Source of the DNA: Larimichthys crocea
Taxonomy: Eukaryota; Chordata; Actinopteri; Sciaenidae
DNA length: 64,000 nt
Direction: 5' to 3'
NCBI RefSeq assembly: GCF_000972845.2
Contig: NC_040029.1
Span: 2,578,695-2,642,694 of the forward strand
Shown here: piece after piece, positions 39,201 to 51,017 of the stretch
Layout: each line of letters opens with the position of its first letter
How positions within the stretch are numbered: the first letter of the stretch is position 1
Made by a program: the position numbers and the translations under genes
Notes under the pieces: model-generated
Databases searched by the model: none
What the model saw: only the letters and a program-made list of their open reading frames with translations
What the model was told of the DNA's origin: nothing

Positions 39201-39838
39201 CAGCAGCATTAAAATATCAAAATAGCAATAGTAAATAAAATATATTGTACAGAGGTATATATGGCAAATTGGCAGTGTTGATTTGTGCAAACTTCTACAG
39301 ACATCTTCTATAAATCGAGGTTGCGTAATAATCCGTTTGTTTACGTGCCAGCAGCAGATCTGAACGTGTCAATGTAAAGATTAGGATTATTTATGAATGA
39401 GCCGTCACACTGACGTCACTGGCTGATGACACTTCGCAGACAGTTACAGGCTTCGTGTTCAATCATCTGTCTTCTAACACGTTTATTAATCTGTGCATCG
39501 TGTTAAATCAACGTTATGTTAATGACTCTCAGCCAACAAACAGGTTTAGCAGGCCGGCTAACACTCACATGAGCGAAACCTGCAGGTCTAACGCAGAGTC
39601 AGCTGCTGCTCCTCTATCCTAACCTCCTGTAAACGACCCCCTGGTTATTATTTATCATTATTTTAAAGTGTTTATCATGAGCATGAGCCTGTCGGATCAC
39701 GTCTACCTGTGCTCGGTGAGGCTAACAAAAGCTACCGCGAGCTCAGAGGAGCAGCATCCCCCTGCACGCGGGAGGGGGGAGACGCTTTAAAGACATTTAA
39801 ATAAATAAATAAATGTTTGATTATCATAACAAACTCAC

Positions 39839-39960
39839 CCTGTGTCAGTGTTAGTCCATAATTAAAGCGGTGTTGGTGCACGCGGCGGCGGACGATCCCT
39901 TCACGAAACAATAGAGAAGAGGCGAGGAGAGGGGGCGCGAGGGAGGCGAGTCATCAGCGC
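39839..39960 (-). promoter_or_regulatory. trak2: Probable untranslated first exon and promoter of trak2
   Basis: A CpG-rich stretch on the minus strand ends in the donor ACAGG|GTGAGT (GT at 39838-39837). Its only ATG is followed at once by a stop (ATG GAC TAA), so it would be untranslated. The 5' limit is a guess. Confidence 0.5.
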
Positions 39961-40067
39961 GAGACGTGACGTTTGTAGCACGCGCCTATTATCCGTGTCA
40001 AATTAAAAGTCCTGTCAGAGGACTACAACCCGGGATGTTTCATGTCTGCACACTCACTGTAAGAAGC

Positions 40068-40098
<31 letters not shown>

Positions 40099-40660
40099 TT
40101 GTTTGTTTGTTTGCTTCGTTTCTGACACGCGGTGTTAAATAACGTGAGCGCTCGTGCGGGACCTTGTTGTATTTTTAACTTGTTTACGTCGAGGAGACGG
40201 TAGGCAGCTTCTTGTCCTCACACTTTTAAAATAAACTCTGTAATTAAAAACAAAACACGGTGTTTGAAGTGAGATAAACGCGGCTGTGTTAGCCGTGTGC
40301 TAGCAGGGGGCCGCCGAAAATAGGAGACGTTGTTTGTGTTTGTGTTGTTGTTGTTGTTTTTGTTATTTTCCCTCCGTGTTTTCTGTCTTTAATTTAAAAA
40401 AAAAACGTGACATAACTAGCGCACACGTTTGCTTAAAGTCACCGAGTTACCCACGGTAACTTTGCTTTGAACTGCAGCCGTCGTCTGTTTGAGCCAAAAT
40501 GGCTGCAGTAATAATATAACCTTGAAGTGAAATTTGATAATTGTGTTGCGAAATTACGCACTGTAATTAACAAACGACGCTTTATTGCGACAAGTTTTAA
40601 TCCATCATAGCACAAACACGAACCAATTAAATAAAACGCATTAACTTTTAGTCACTGTGT
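39961..40660. promoter_or_regulatory. Shared upstream region of trak2 and stradb
   Basis: The two genes are head to head, and about 0.7-0.9 kb of CpG-containing DNA lies between the probable trak2 first exon and the stradb 5' leader. A bidirectional promoter is an inference from the geometry; no individual factor site is claimed. Confidence 0.5.
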
Positions 40661-40705
40661 CCTTTCCAGATCAGCTGATGCAGCCAGGTGTGAACCTGCG
40701 GGCGG

Positions 40706-40915
40706 ATGGATGAGCGGCTGAAGTCGGATGGATGCTGGATGCTTTCTAGTCTAGTTGGGGTTTCGCCTTGGTTGGCCTCGTATCACGCCGCCGAGCTTCT
40801 TCACCCGCCTGTCTCCCCCCATCGCGGTCGGTCTCCTTCGGCTTCCTGTGTGCGGATGAATGCCAAAGCCTGTCATTTCACCACCGCCAAAAGGACTCCA
40901 TGTCTTTCTTGGTAA
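40706..40915 (+). promoter_or_regulatory. Upstream open reading frame overlapping the stradb start
   Basis: An ATG at 40706 and a second at 40857 open one frame (+1 relative to stradb) that reads past the stradb ATG at 40900 and stops at the exon 1 donor. If the leader includes 40706, ribosomes must scan past it or reinitiate. The frame has no family similarity. Whether the mature leader begins upstream of 40706 is not known. Confidence 0.5.
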
Positions 40916-43900
40916 GGATGTGTCACCGCAGCGTGGATGTTGCTCAGTTGTGACCTAGTGGAGTCACGATTCAGTTTGTCTGTGTTGCCTCTGCTGGGAC
41001 ATGGCACATTTCTGGATAGCGCTGCGATTGCAATATATTTGCCACATGTTTTAATATGACATTTGCATTTATTTTTTTTGAGTTATGCAGAGCTGGTCTG
41101 AAAGGTGCTTCTGCATTTAAACATAGCTGGAAAATATCAGATGTTAATATCTGTGCATTGTGTATGCAGCATTTTCTTGCCCTGCTGGGACGCTCCAGTG
41201 AGTCAGCTGCCTCTTTGTTGCCTCTTCTCATCGCTCTCACTCTCTCTCCACTCACCACTTACAGTATGATAAAAGCCTTTTAAGTGTCTTCACAGTCCAT
41301 ACTCCCCGATGCTTGCTCCTCTCCCACATCTCCTCTCCTGAGGCAGTGTATCACCTTCCACCCGCTCCCCGAGCTCCATGTTTCCCCTCTCCTCTCCGCT
41401 CCTCCTTGTCCTGTTGGGCATGTCTCACCTGTGCTCCTCCCCCCTCCTTCACCAGGACTGTTCCTGCATCTCCCACGCTCAGGTCCAGCCCTTGGACATA
41501 GAGGAGCGCTATGAGGACACCAGCCACCAGTTCCTGGTCAGTAGCCAAGACACTGTCAGCATGGAGACAGGCGTCACGCTGATGTTCTTCCATCACTCCA
41601 TCACTATTCATTTCTCCCTTTCCCTGTCCTTAAAGACAGTAACTACTGGAATATTTGAGCTATTAAAGCTGTTGGGAACATTTAAAGGGGCACTCCACCA
41701 ATTTAATATTTTACAATGCTGAGAATAAAACAAGAATGCTGCAAATTGGTGTAACAGATGCCAAAATATCCTGATTTCAAATCCCTAGAATGGGTGAAGC
41801 GTCAAAAACAGTGAACACTGCATTTCCCATAATGCAACCTTAATTGACCTTGATTTTTTTCATGAGAGATTTTAATTCCAGTGAACACCCATGTCTCGCA
41901 GACTTTTTGTAAATCAAGACGACGCGGATGACATCACCGTGACATCATCGGGCGTTATTTTCTCAAACTTGACCACAGAAGACGTGTGATAAGTAAACTA
42001 ATCCTCGTGTAAAATCAGTGGAGTGCTCCTTTTTAAATAAAAGATTTTAGTCGCAACATTTGATCAGAATGTTTGCCTCTTTTATGATTCCTCTATAACA
42101 ATAATCATTCTTAACGAGAGGCCTGATATTTATTATTATTATCATTTACCCCTGATAATACAGGCACAACGCTGGGGCAGTGTGGTTGAAAGCAATAAAA
42201 CACATTCAACTGGTGTGTTTTAAACAAAGTGGCATCAGAAGCGCCTGCAGCTGTCTGATGCCCAAACTGTCCCAAAAATCTGTCTGTATCAATACAACTG
42301 CAAGCATCCCCCTACACACACACACACACACACACACACACCACTACAACGCTGGTTATTGTTGAGTGACTTTATTTTCAATTCTGTTACCTTCAGGCTA
42401 AATGCAGAATATATGTGCATCTGGTGAATGTGTGTGTGCGTCCCTGCAGAGCTGTGACGGGTCTGAATACACTCTGCAAGGGCCAGCAGGTGGCGATGAC
42501 ATCACTGGGCTGTCGCCTGAGCCTGCCCACTACCAGCTACTGTCTGAGCTGGGTGAGAACAGCACACACCGAGTCAGACATGCACAGCATGAGTTAAAAT
42601 TGCACCTTAAGTCACTCAGAGCAACTGTCTGGCTCTCACAGGGAGGGGCTTCAATAACCTGAGCCAGGTGAACATGGCACGGCACACCCCCACCGGCCAG
42701 CTGGTGGCCGTGAAACAAACCAACCTGGACGAGTGCACCGAGGAGGAGCTGCTGCAGCTCATGGTGAGCCACCATCCACAGACATTTATTTAAACGGACG
42801 TGTGCGTCTTCTTCTCAAAGCTGCGTTCCATTCAGGTTTGTTTATGCCTGACTGTGTCTCAAACCCCAGAACGAGGTTCTGCTGTCCAGGCTGTTCCGTC
42901 ACTCCAACCTGCTGACCTCCCGCCTGGTTTTCAGCTCCTGCTGCCAGTTATGGGTCCTCACACCACTCATGGCTTATGGTCAGCCACTGCCACACCTCAA
43001 TAACTTTTTTTGTTTTGATAAGTTTTGACCATCCTCATCTGACCTTTTCCCTCTCATCTCGTCTGCAGGCTCTGCTGACACCTTACTAAGAACATATTTC
43101 CCAGATGGAATGAGTGAATCCCTGATAGCGTACCTTCTGTACGGCGTGCTGAAAGCATTGGAATACCTGCACAGGATGGGCTACGTTCACCGGTCAGTGA
43201 GAGACAGGAGACATTAAAGGATACAAAGCAAATAAAATATATGTATATACAAATATTTGTATACTTGTGTCTGCCCAGGGGGGTGAAGGCCAGTCATATC
43301 CTGCTGTCAGGGGAGGGGCGTGTCTACCTCTCGGGGCTCCACAGTGTTTACAGTATGATGCGTGAGGGGAAGAGGATGAGGGCGGTGTTCGATATGCCCC
43401 ACCACAGCCCCGCCCTGTTGCCCTGGCTCAGCCCTGAACTACTGCGACAGGTCAGGACTCCAAGAGCTCTACTTCTCCCGACGATATTGCAGTGCCTGTT
43501 ATTTCCGTTACTCTAACGTATTCTGTATCTCCTCTCCGTTTGGTATTGGCCTCAGTAGGACCTGCACGGTTACGGAGTGAAGTCAGATATCTACAGTTTA
43601 GGTATCGTGGCCTGTGAGCTGGTCAGTGGCAGGGTGCCTTTCCAAGACATGGCCCCCACTCAGGTGAGGAAAACACTTGCATCCAAAGTCCTTATGGAGA
43701 ATATGTGTGTGCATATTCAGCTTTTAAAGGTGAAATTACATGATTTGCACTGTTGTCCATAGTTTGCATCAGTGTTTGAATCTTCCTGCTCAGATGCTGC
43801 TTCAGAAGCTGCGCGGCTCCCACTGCTGCCTGCTGGACGTCGCTCCCTTCCCGCTGGGGGAGCTGGGCGGGCTGAAGGTGTCGCGGTCAGGAGTGGATTC

Positions 43901-44443
43901 AGGCATTGGGGAGAGCGTGGCCACTGGAAGCCTGACGCACAGCGCCACCGCTCCACCTACCGACCGACCTCAGAGCCCTGGACCTAAAAACCACTCGGTC
44001 ACCCTGCACAACCTGGTTCAGCTGTGTCTGCAGCAGCAGCCTGAGCGCAGGTCATTTATATGACAGTGATCTGATATAATTGCATGCCTCTAGAGTACAA
44101 ACACACAAGCCTTAATGCAAATGACAGAGTGTCCTGTTTTTGTCTTCCAAAGACCGTCAGCATCTGCACTGTTGACCCACGCCTTCTTCAAGCAGGTGGG
44201 TTTTCTTACCGTGATGCCTTTCTAAAATCATTTCCTTGAGAGATTGTCATGTGTAAGCAGAGTTTTGTTGTTGTGTGACAGGTGAAGAGGCACACCAGAG
44301 ACTCCTTCCTTAGCCTCATGTACCCAGCAGTGCCCCTCACCAGTCCCGAGGACCCTCCGGTCTCCTGCCCACCCGCCCCGTCCTGCCATGCTCCGAAGTC
44401 AACCTCCCCCGACACGACTGAGGCTGTGTGGGACTTCTCGTAA
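40900..44443 (+). CDS. stradb: STE20-related adaptor beta (STRADB), LKB1-activating pseudokinase, 11 coding exons
   Basis: Exons: 40900-40911, 41456-41536, 42450-42552, 42642-42763, 42870-42978, 43069-43192, 43279-43450, 43559-43663, 43794-44050, 44153-44195, 44282-44443; in phase, 429 residues (human about 418). STRAD binds and activates LKB1 with MO25. Kinase-fold landmarks: glycine loop [10 protein letters not shown], beta-3 lysine kept (VAVK), catalytic HRD replaced by HRGVKASH, DFG replaced by [24 protein letters not shown] after the activation segment, and [11 protein letters not shown] as in STRADB rather than STRADA. The head-to-head trak2 neighbour agrees with the mammalian order. 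Start ATG 40900 gives MSFLDC, matching the family N-terminus. The C-terminus is AVWDFS, whereas family members I recall end WEF. An AATAAA near 45259 could be the polyadenylation signal. Confidence 0.93.
41684..42034. mobile_element. MITE-like element in stradb intron 2
   Basis: The left end AAAGGGGCACTCCACCAATT and the right end (reverse complement AAAAAGGAGCACTCCACTGA) are imperfect inverted repeats of about 22 bp, with TTTA-type flanks. No coding capacity. It contains a TTCCCATAATGCA motif at 41824. Confidence 0.7.
42313..42342. repeat. CA microsatellite in stradb intron 2
   Basis: An uninterrupted CA run of about 14 units. Confidence 0.85.
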
Positions 44444-44782
44444 CCCCGATTCTCTGCCCTCCAAATCCTAACTAGCAAACCAAACACGAGACAATCAAAG
44501 CAAAGCATTGAGGCCAAATTCTACTGTGCTTTTATTTTTTACCATTAACCTGACTGAGCTTTTTTTTAAAGTAGTGCGTAGTTGTTGTTTTTTTATATGT
44601 TTGTCCGATGCATATGTGGAGTTTGGGTCATTGGGTTGGTTACACAACTGTGAAAGTGCTGGATCAAAGAAGCTGCTCTGATCATATACTAAGGATCCAT
44701 AATTCTAATAATGGACTGTCAAGACGTCACAGAACAAAGAGACTCATCATGCACTTCTTCTAAGGTAAAAGGCAACTATGAA

Positions 44783-45047
44783 TTAAAGGAAAAGTCCACC
44801 CAGAAAAACCATATCGTTAAAGCAGCTATTTGACCTAAACAGTGTCTGGGAACATTGTGTTAGTTTCATGGTATTTACATAGATAATAGTCATTTTTGAG
44901 TGACTATTTTCCCAAAAATGAAGGACCTCTTTAAAAGAAACCTGACATAAATAAGTGAATACACTAAAAAAATTCAATCTTAACAGGTACTGACAAAACG
45001 ACTCCTGAAGTCTCAGACACCATGAGGGTGGATTTTTCCTTTTTAAA
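44783..45047. mobile_element. MITE-like element downstream of the stradb coding region
   Basis: The ends TTAAAGGAAAAGTCCACCC and GGGTGGATTTTTCCTTTTTA are inverted copies, about 265 bp apart. Non-coding. It probably lies inside the stradb 3' UTR. Confidence 0.7.
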
Positions 45048-46083
45048 GTGTTATTTTGTATTCAGACTGTGAATAGTGAATACTGAGGTACATAAAAAAA
45101 GATATTTACAATAGCTATGTGCATATATATTCATCTATATCAATTTCAATCCAAGTGTTGAATGGGTGGGGGGCATAGAGGGAGAAACATGAGCCGATGA
45201 ACAGATTCAGGGTGACTTACGCTTACTAGGAAGACGGATGATCTACGATGTACGTTGTGAATAAACGTCAACAAAATCAGGAACAGCTAACATTTGGAAT
45301 ATTTTTACTGCCATAATATATAAACACAAATAATCTGGGTTTATATTAAAGCAGCTAACTAAGTAGCTGACTCCATGGCAGCATTACACTTATTTACGCC
45401 CAAAGCCCCCAATTATGGGAACAATAGTTCCAAAACTTAGAGCATGACTATGCCCGAAATTGTTGATGTGTCCATCTTCATCATTCGGTAGTCTACACAC
45501 TCTCCTGAGACATAGACTTGACCTTTACTGGCCACAGTCAAATATGTAAATATGTTTTTGCCGTGTGTTTGAACATATACGCACATAGTGTTTATGTGTA
45601 GTCATTTTAAAACATGTTATCCTGTATTTGCCTATGAGCCAATAAGAGAAGCTGCAAACCTGGCTCTGAAAAAAAAAGAGCACAGGAGCAATAGAGTAGA
45701 TCTAATGTTAGAGACCATCAGTAGACACAGTAGATAAAAACCTTTCCCTGCCCTGGTCATCAGTGATACGCCAAAATAATATTTATACTGTTTTCTGTGA
45801 CCACTTATCCGATAATGCCTTTTTGTTTGAATGAAACCTGCATTCTGAATATGGTGATCTATCTGTAACTGTGATTAAGTGTACTATGTATAAGAACTGT
45901 GATCCACAGTACATATCAAACATGGTAGCTGTATGAGCCTTACACACACATCTATGATAAATATGTATATACAACATTTGATTTCTAAACTTCTTGTTAG
46001 TCCTGATTGATTTCTTTACAGATTTGTGTTGATAGAAAAGTGTGTGTGTGTGTGTGTGTGTGTTTGTTTTAAAGCTGTTTTTT
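45048..46083. other. Intergenic sequence after stradb
   Basis: No gene is recognised. A TG microsatellite lies at 46040-46063. Confidence 0.5.
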
Positions 46084-46496
46084 GACACAATTATTGGTGC
46101 AATCTGTGCAAACAACTTTTATACCATGATAAACTTTAAGGCATGAGTATCTTTCATTTCCCTTGAACCGGTAAGACCAGTAGTGGCAGGAATGTGCCAT
46201 AATGTTATCTTCTAAATGCCAACCCTTATTGTGACTGTTCAGAAAATTCACCATTACATATACTGCTGAGAAGATTATTTTGACTCACTATGAATGAACA
46301 TTCGGATAATAGACAAAGTCTTCTAAAATAATAATAGTGTATAAAAAATATTCTCAAGTGCTGTGTCACCTCTTTAACCATGACATGCCCACTACGAACC
46401 TGATTGAAGGACACTAGCGCTAATCCCAACTATTTGTCGTTCTTCATACTTGGCCGGTTGGTCGTTATGAGCAGGACGAAGCAAAACTGGAAATAG
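46084..46496. repeat. Repeat module R, first copy
   Basis: 46084-46301 matches 50801-51018 and (with small deletions) about 53028-53246. 46231-46496 matches 51337-51602 at a constant offset of 5106 and, in part, 53563-53700. One minus-strand frame (46254-46069) is preserved in the copy at 50970-50710. Confidence 0.85.
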
Positions 46497-46863
46497 GCAC
46501 CAACTTTGAAATTTGATACATTTGAATATGAAAGAAACATGTTAAATTACCTTTAAAAAACATAGTAATAATGTAATATTATATTATTGGTAATTACATG
46601 TCATTCTAAAGGTAAATATTTAAATTACTGCTAGTATCTGTTAATTTACAGTTATTACATTGTCTTATGGAAAATGGTGATGAACCTGTAAAAACATACA
46701 GAAAATTGTTTGCAAAATTAGAGTTAAAGACGTACAAATACAATAAATTGTCATTTAAAAAAAACATAATATTAATGTAACCTTACATTACGTCATCGTC
46801 ATTTTAAACATAAAAACTAACATTACTAAAAGAAATCTGTAAATCTACTGCTATTTCATTGTT

Positions 46864-48974
46864 TTATTGGAAAACAGGAAAAATTACAGTGCAGCAAGTG
46901 AATGGCTTCATCAGAATCCTGCCTGTGGAAGACAAAATCCTCATGATGGCAGGCTGCTTGCTGGATTGCATTGATCCATTCTCACATGGTGGAGTAAGTG
47001 GGTCCTCTGAGCAAAACTCTTCAACTTCTGTGATTTCATCTGGACATAAAGTATTCCTGGAAACTCTGCAGAGGCTTCCTTGACCCTCAGATGTGTTGAG
47101 GTCACTCCCTGGAGTAACTTTGTTCGTTTTACTGTTGAAAAATGTCCTCAATTTGTGTCCAAAGCTCCTGTTTTTTGGGGGAGAATTGTTCAGCACCTCA
47201 CTTGAAGAGTTAGTGACAGTCTCTTCACTATCTGATCTTTGCATGTTTGGTACAGGGTGCGTTATTGTAGCATCCTCTGCCCAAGAGTGAGACTCTGATG
47301 TGTTAAGGTCAGAGGCTGTGGCGGCTTTACTCGTATTTCTGTTGAAAAATGTCCTCAGTTTGTGTCCAAAGCTCCAGTTTTTTCCTGACTTTTTCAACCT
47401 CTGCTCTTTTGTTGGGCTGGTACCACCTCCTCCAGAAGCCATGTCACTGGATGTCATGGAAACCTGTTGGAAGCTTCCAGTAGACTTTAGGGATGTGGGA
47501 CTAAATTCTTCCAGTCTCATATCTCCCAGGTTTTTCTTCTCTGTAGCCTTGGCAAAACTCTTCACATTCAGTGATACGGGGCACATTGTAGAGTGCTGTG
47601 TGCAAAGCTCCTCTAGGCAAAAATTTTCAACATCAATAACCCCCAGTTTTGAAGAGAAATCCATGCTGGAAACTGTGTCTCGATACTTGGGTGACTCACT
47701 ATCATTTTGCAACAAGCAATACAATATATTGGCCACTAGGTGAACCATTTCAGTAGCGTCATAATCATTGGATGTTTCAGAATCAATAGACTCTACAGTC
47801 CGTGGGCAAGAGGCTGACTGTCCAGCAAGTTTCTCGTTCACCCTCTTCTTCACCTCTGCTGCAAACAACTCCAGCAGTGCTATCGACCCGTTGGACCTCT
47901 CCTGTGGGATTCCTGTTACCTCACCGAAACAGCGATCAAAAGAATTTCCAATGCTGGCTTTTATATCATCCTCTGTCACACTGTAAAAAATGCGATTCCT
48001 GAAAAAGAGAAAGAATCCTACGTTAGTCTGACCTGCTCTAAGCAGTGGATGTTTGAGAAGAAGGTTTAGGTGAATGGGTTGTTTTTTGGTAGGAGGGAAG
48101 GAAGGAATAGGAAAGTTTTGACTTACTTCATGTTATGGCCACCTTGGGTAGCGTGGATAAACATCCAGTCTAGAACCTGAGGTTCCACAACTTCCAAGAC
48201 CTCAGAGCTGATGATTTTTAAGATGTCACTGCACATTTTATAGAGCCGAGAGAATGCGCCAGAAGTCATTTTGCCATCTGCCAAAAGCACCCACTGACTG
48301 TAAGAAAAGATGAAGATGGTTAATAAAAACAAACCTTTAACCAGTGTGTGTATATAAATATACATATAGAGTCAGGATTTCTGCCACTGATTTGCTTGAT
48401 AACTTTCAATGTGTGACTTACTCATCTGTGATAGCACTTAGAAATAAAGTAACTACTGGTTCGAGGGCCTCTGATGTAATGATGGGAACATCCAATTCAC
48501 TGCAAATCATCTCTCCAGATTCGTCTGATGAATCCTATGAAGAAAAACAATCAGGTCAATCATCTCAGCAAGCAGGAATGGTTGAAAGATCAACAAAATA
48601 CTATCTGTGTGTGTGTGTACTGTTTAGAGTTTTAGTATTTCTTGTTGTGAAGAATTCACAAACTACCTCTTAATTAAATCTGCAAGCTATGTGCATTCAG
48701 AGAGACCAGACAGAAATCTGGCACTTGAAGCATTTTAAGAGCTTATGGTTGAAATGTGTTGTCAAATGTTGTCTTTGAAAAGCAAACAGTTGATTGACAG
48801 ATCCAACATAAATCTTCATAAAGAATCACTCATTTTCTCTTCATTTTCAAGAACATCATAGCTGACAGACATTTGTATTCATCTAATTAAGAGTATTTCA
48901 TAAAAAAGAGGTTCAACTTGTGCGTGCCTCTGTTTGTGTGTGTGTGTGTGTGATCTTCTTACCTCGTTTTCCAT
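46864..48974 (-). CDS. Unrecognised four-exon gene, protein of 476 residues with a duplicated basic motif
   Basis: Exons in transcript order: 48974-48963 (MENE), 48534-48422, 48297-48127 and 47998-46864. Donors are GAG|GTAAG, GATGA|GTAAGT and AA|GTAAGT; acceptors are CATAG, TTACAG and TTTTTCAG; phases agree. Residues 1-130 are predicted to be mostly helical and acidic. Residues from about 195 are Ser/Thr-rich and low complexity. Two copies of a roughly 30-residue motif, core SFGHKLRTFFN followed by basic residues and SDLNTSES/G, lie about 65 residues apart. The tail is hydrophobic with a Cys pair (KPFTCCTVIFPVF). No catalytic signature, signal peptide or clear membrane segment is seen. I do not know the family; it may be lineage-specific to fishes. 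Strong splicing and a 1.1 kb open last exon argue for a real gene. It lies in a duplicated region. Confidence 0.72.
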
Positions 48975-49130
48975 CTTGTCTTTGCCGTGTGTCTTCTCTC
49001 TCCAGAAGTGTCTGTGGTGAATATCCGTGTAGATGTGTTCACTGTCTGTCTTGTGAGTTAACCTAGTATCTTCTGGTCACTGAATTCTATGTGGAAGCCA
49101 TGGAACTCCAGAATGTTCAATGTTCTATAT

Positions 49131-49133
<3 letters not shown>

Positions 49134-49163
<30 letters not shown>
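49134..49163. repeat. CA microsatellite upstream of the unrecognised gene
   Basis: A CA run of about 14 units, upstream of the gene in its own orientation. Confidence 0.85.
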
Positions 49164-49167
<4 letters not shown>

Positions 49168-51017
49168 TACTACAAATTATCACTATTATGTTGTAAAAAC
49201 CTTTTAATGTGCTGAATAAACTTGATATGACACCTTCAAAAACAAACCCAGAAAGCAGACATTCTAAAAAGTTAGAAATTGTAAAAACACACATACAATG
49301 AAGTGAAATAATACATTTATTTGTTATAAAAATGTGCTCAGACTCAAACTTAAAGCCCGGCTTCTCTGCAATAATACACTGTACATCAGCTAATGCCAAA
49401 TAAACAAATTAAAATATTTTAATATGAAATAATATCAATATCAGTAGCTGATATTGCAAACTGCATTCCACCTATCCAGTTATTAAACACCCACCACTAT
49501 GCAGCTCAGCTGTACTAATATGCTAATGCAACCAAAACACTTGATACCCATCTCGGAACCAACACATTTATCTTCCAAAAGTAACATGTTGTCGCTCATT
49601 ATACAGTACAAAGGACATCAAAACTTTGAGTTATGATGTAACTATAGCTACTTTTGTAGTCTTAATACTTGATACTAGTCTGCAGTACTCAATACTAAAT
49701 ACCAACCCTACATGAGCTGGTGTTGGTGCTGGTGTAGGGCACAAAGTGAGTAAGATAAATAATGTTTTAATTATTAAAATGAATAAACAGGTATTAGTTT
49801 CTTGTCCTTTTAATAAACTATCGTCATTCTCTTTCTTTGAAACTCAGAATGTTTTTCTTTTTCCACACTACATTGGAAGTTAAATGAGTTTTCCCTCTCT
49901 TTGAGGTTTGCTTTGAGGTCTGGCCAAAGTTCTGCTCAAAAGTTTCAAAGATCGCTGTCAGGCATGGAGGCCAACCCTGGAGTAACCCTCGAATAAATAT
50001 CGCAAATGAATGCACGTCAAAGATTAACCGTGGGGAGCTACTGCTGCAAACAAAGCGATGACACATTATTTCCACCAGTGTTATATTATATGTGATGCAA
50101 AGAGGTGACTGCTGAAGAAAAGTTGCTCCTGAGGCTGTTCAGTACTCAGTAATCAGAAATACAAAGGGGTGATTCAAATAAACAGTGGCATACACCTGGA
50201 GATGAACTTTAGACGCAGACTCAAAGGGGTCACATGAAGTCCTTGTGTTTATTATACTATATTTATTTTTCATACCTAAAACCACCTGTTTTCCTCTGAC
50301 ACACACACAAACCCATCTCAACAACTCTTGTGCTAATAAAAGCAATTCCCCGTTGCTCCACTAGATGGCGATGCAACATCAAAACAAACCGAGGGGGGCA
50401 ACGCAACCACATAGCTCCACATCGACAACGTAAAGTGGTTCGACTGTCGCAAACAGGCAGAGTTTTAGGATAAAATACCACGAGCCACGCATTGAGCCAC
50501 CTTTCCCTCGCGCTCTCTGTCAGTGCGAAGGTAAACTGAAGAAACACGTGTCGTGCACTGAAACTGCAGTTTAAGCTTCAATCTGTTCACTCGGTTGGCG
50601 GTATTTTAGTGCCAGTTGCTGCAGTGAGTTGTGTTTCCGGTTCGCCCTACAAATTAAAGGTCTTATTGATATTGTCCGATAGTTGATAAAACAAACAAAG
50701 TGTTGCCAACTAGATATCATTTATTAAAACATTAAAGCTATTATTGTCGTCCTTGCCTTTTGATTGCATAATTATATTACAGCAAAATAAACTCAATTCA
50801 ACACAATTATTGGTGCAATCTGTGCAAACAACTTTTATATCATGATAAACTTTAAGGCATGAGTATCTTTCATTTTCCTTAAACCGGTAAGACCAGTAGT
50901 GGCAGGAATGTACCATAATGTTATCCTCTAAATGCCAATCCTTATTATGACTGTTCATAAAATCCACCATTACATATACTGCTTAGAAGATTATTTTGAC
51001 TCACTTTGAATGAACAT
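49164..51017. other. Upstream flank of the unrecognised gene
   Basis: The segment 50340-50660 is CpG-richer and could hold a promoter. It is kept, with small differences, at about 52570-52890. No exon is recognised. Module R, second copy, starts at 50801. Confidence 0.45.

Larger units (their letters stand above)
36568..39838. other. 5' trak2 intron
   Basis: No coding exon is recognised between the tentative start exon and the probable untranslated exon. It holds retroposon tails (38897-38945 and 39119-39200) and a TTCCCATAATGCA motif at 37509. Confidence 0.5.

Noticed and set aside
50263..50547. 94-residue minus-strand frame, similar in the second copy at 52504-52776
   Set aside because: Similarity comes from the large direct repeat; the frame is broken by indels in the second copy and has no family match.
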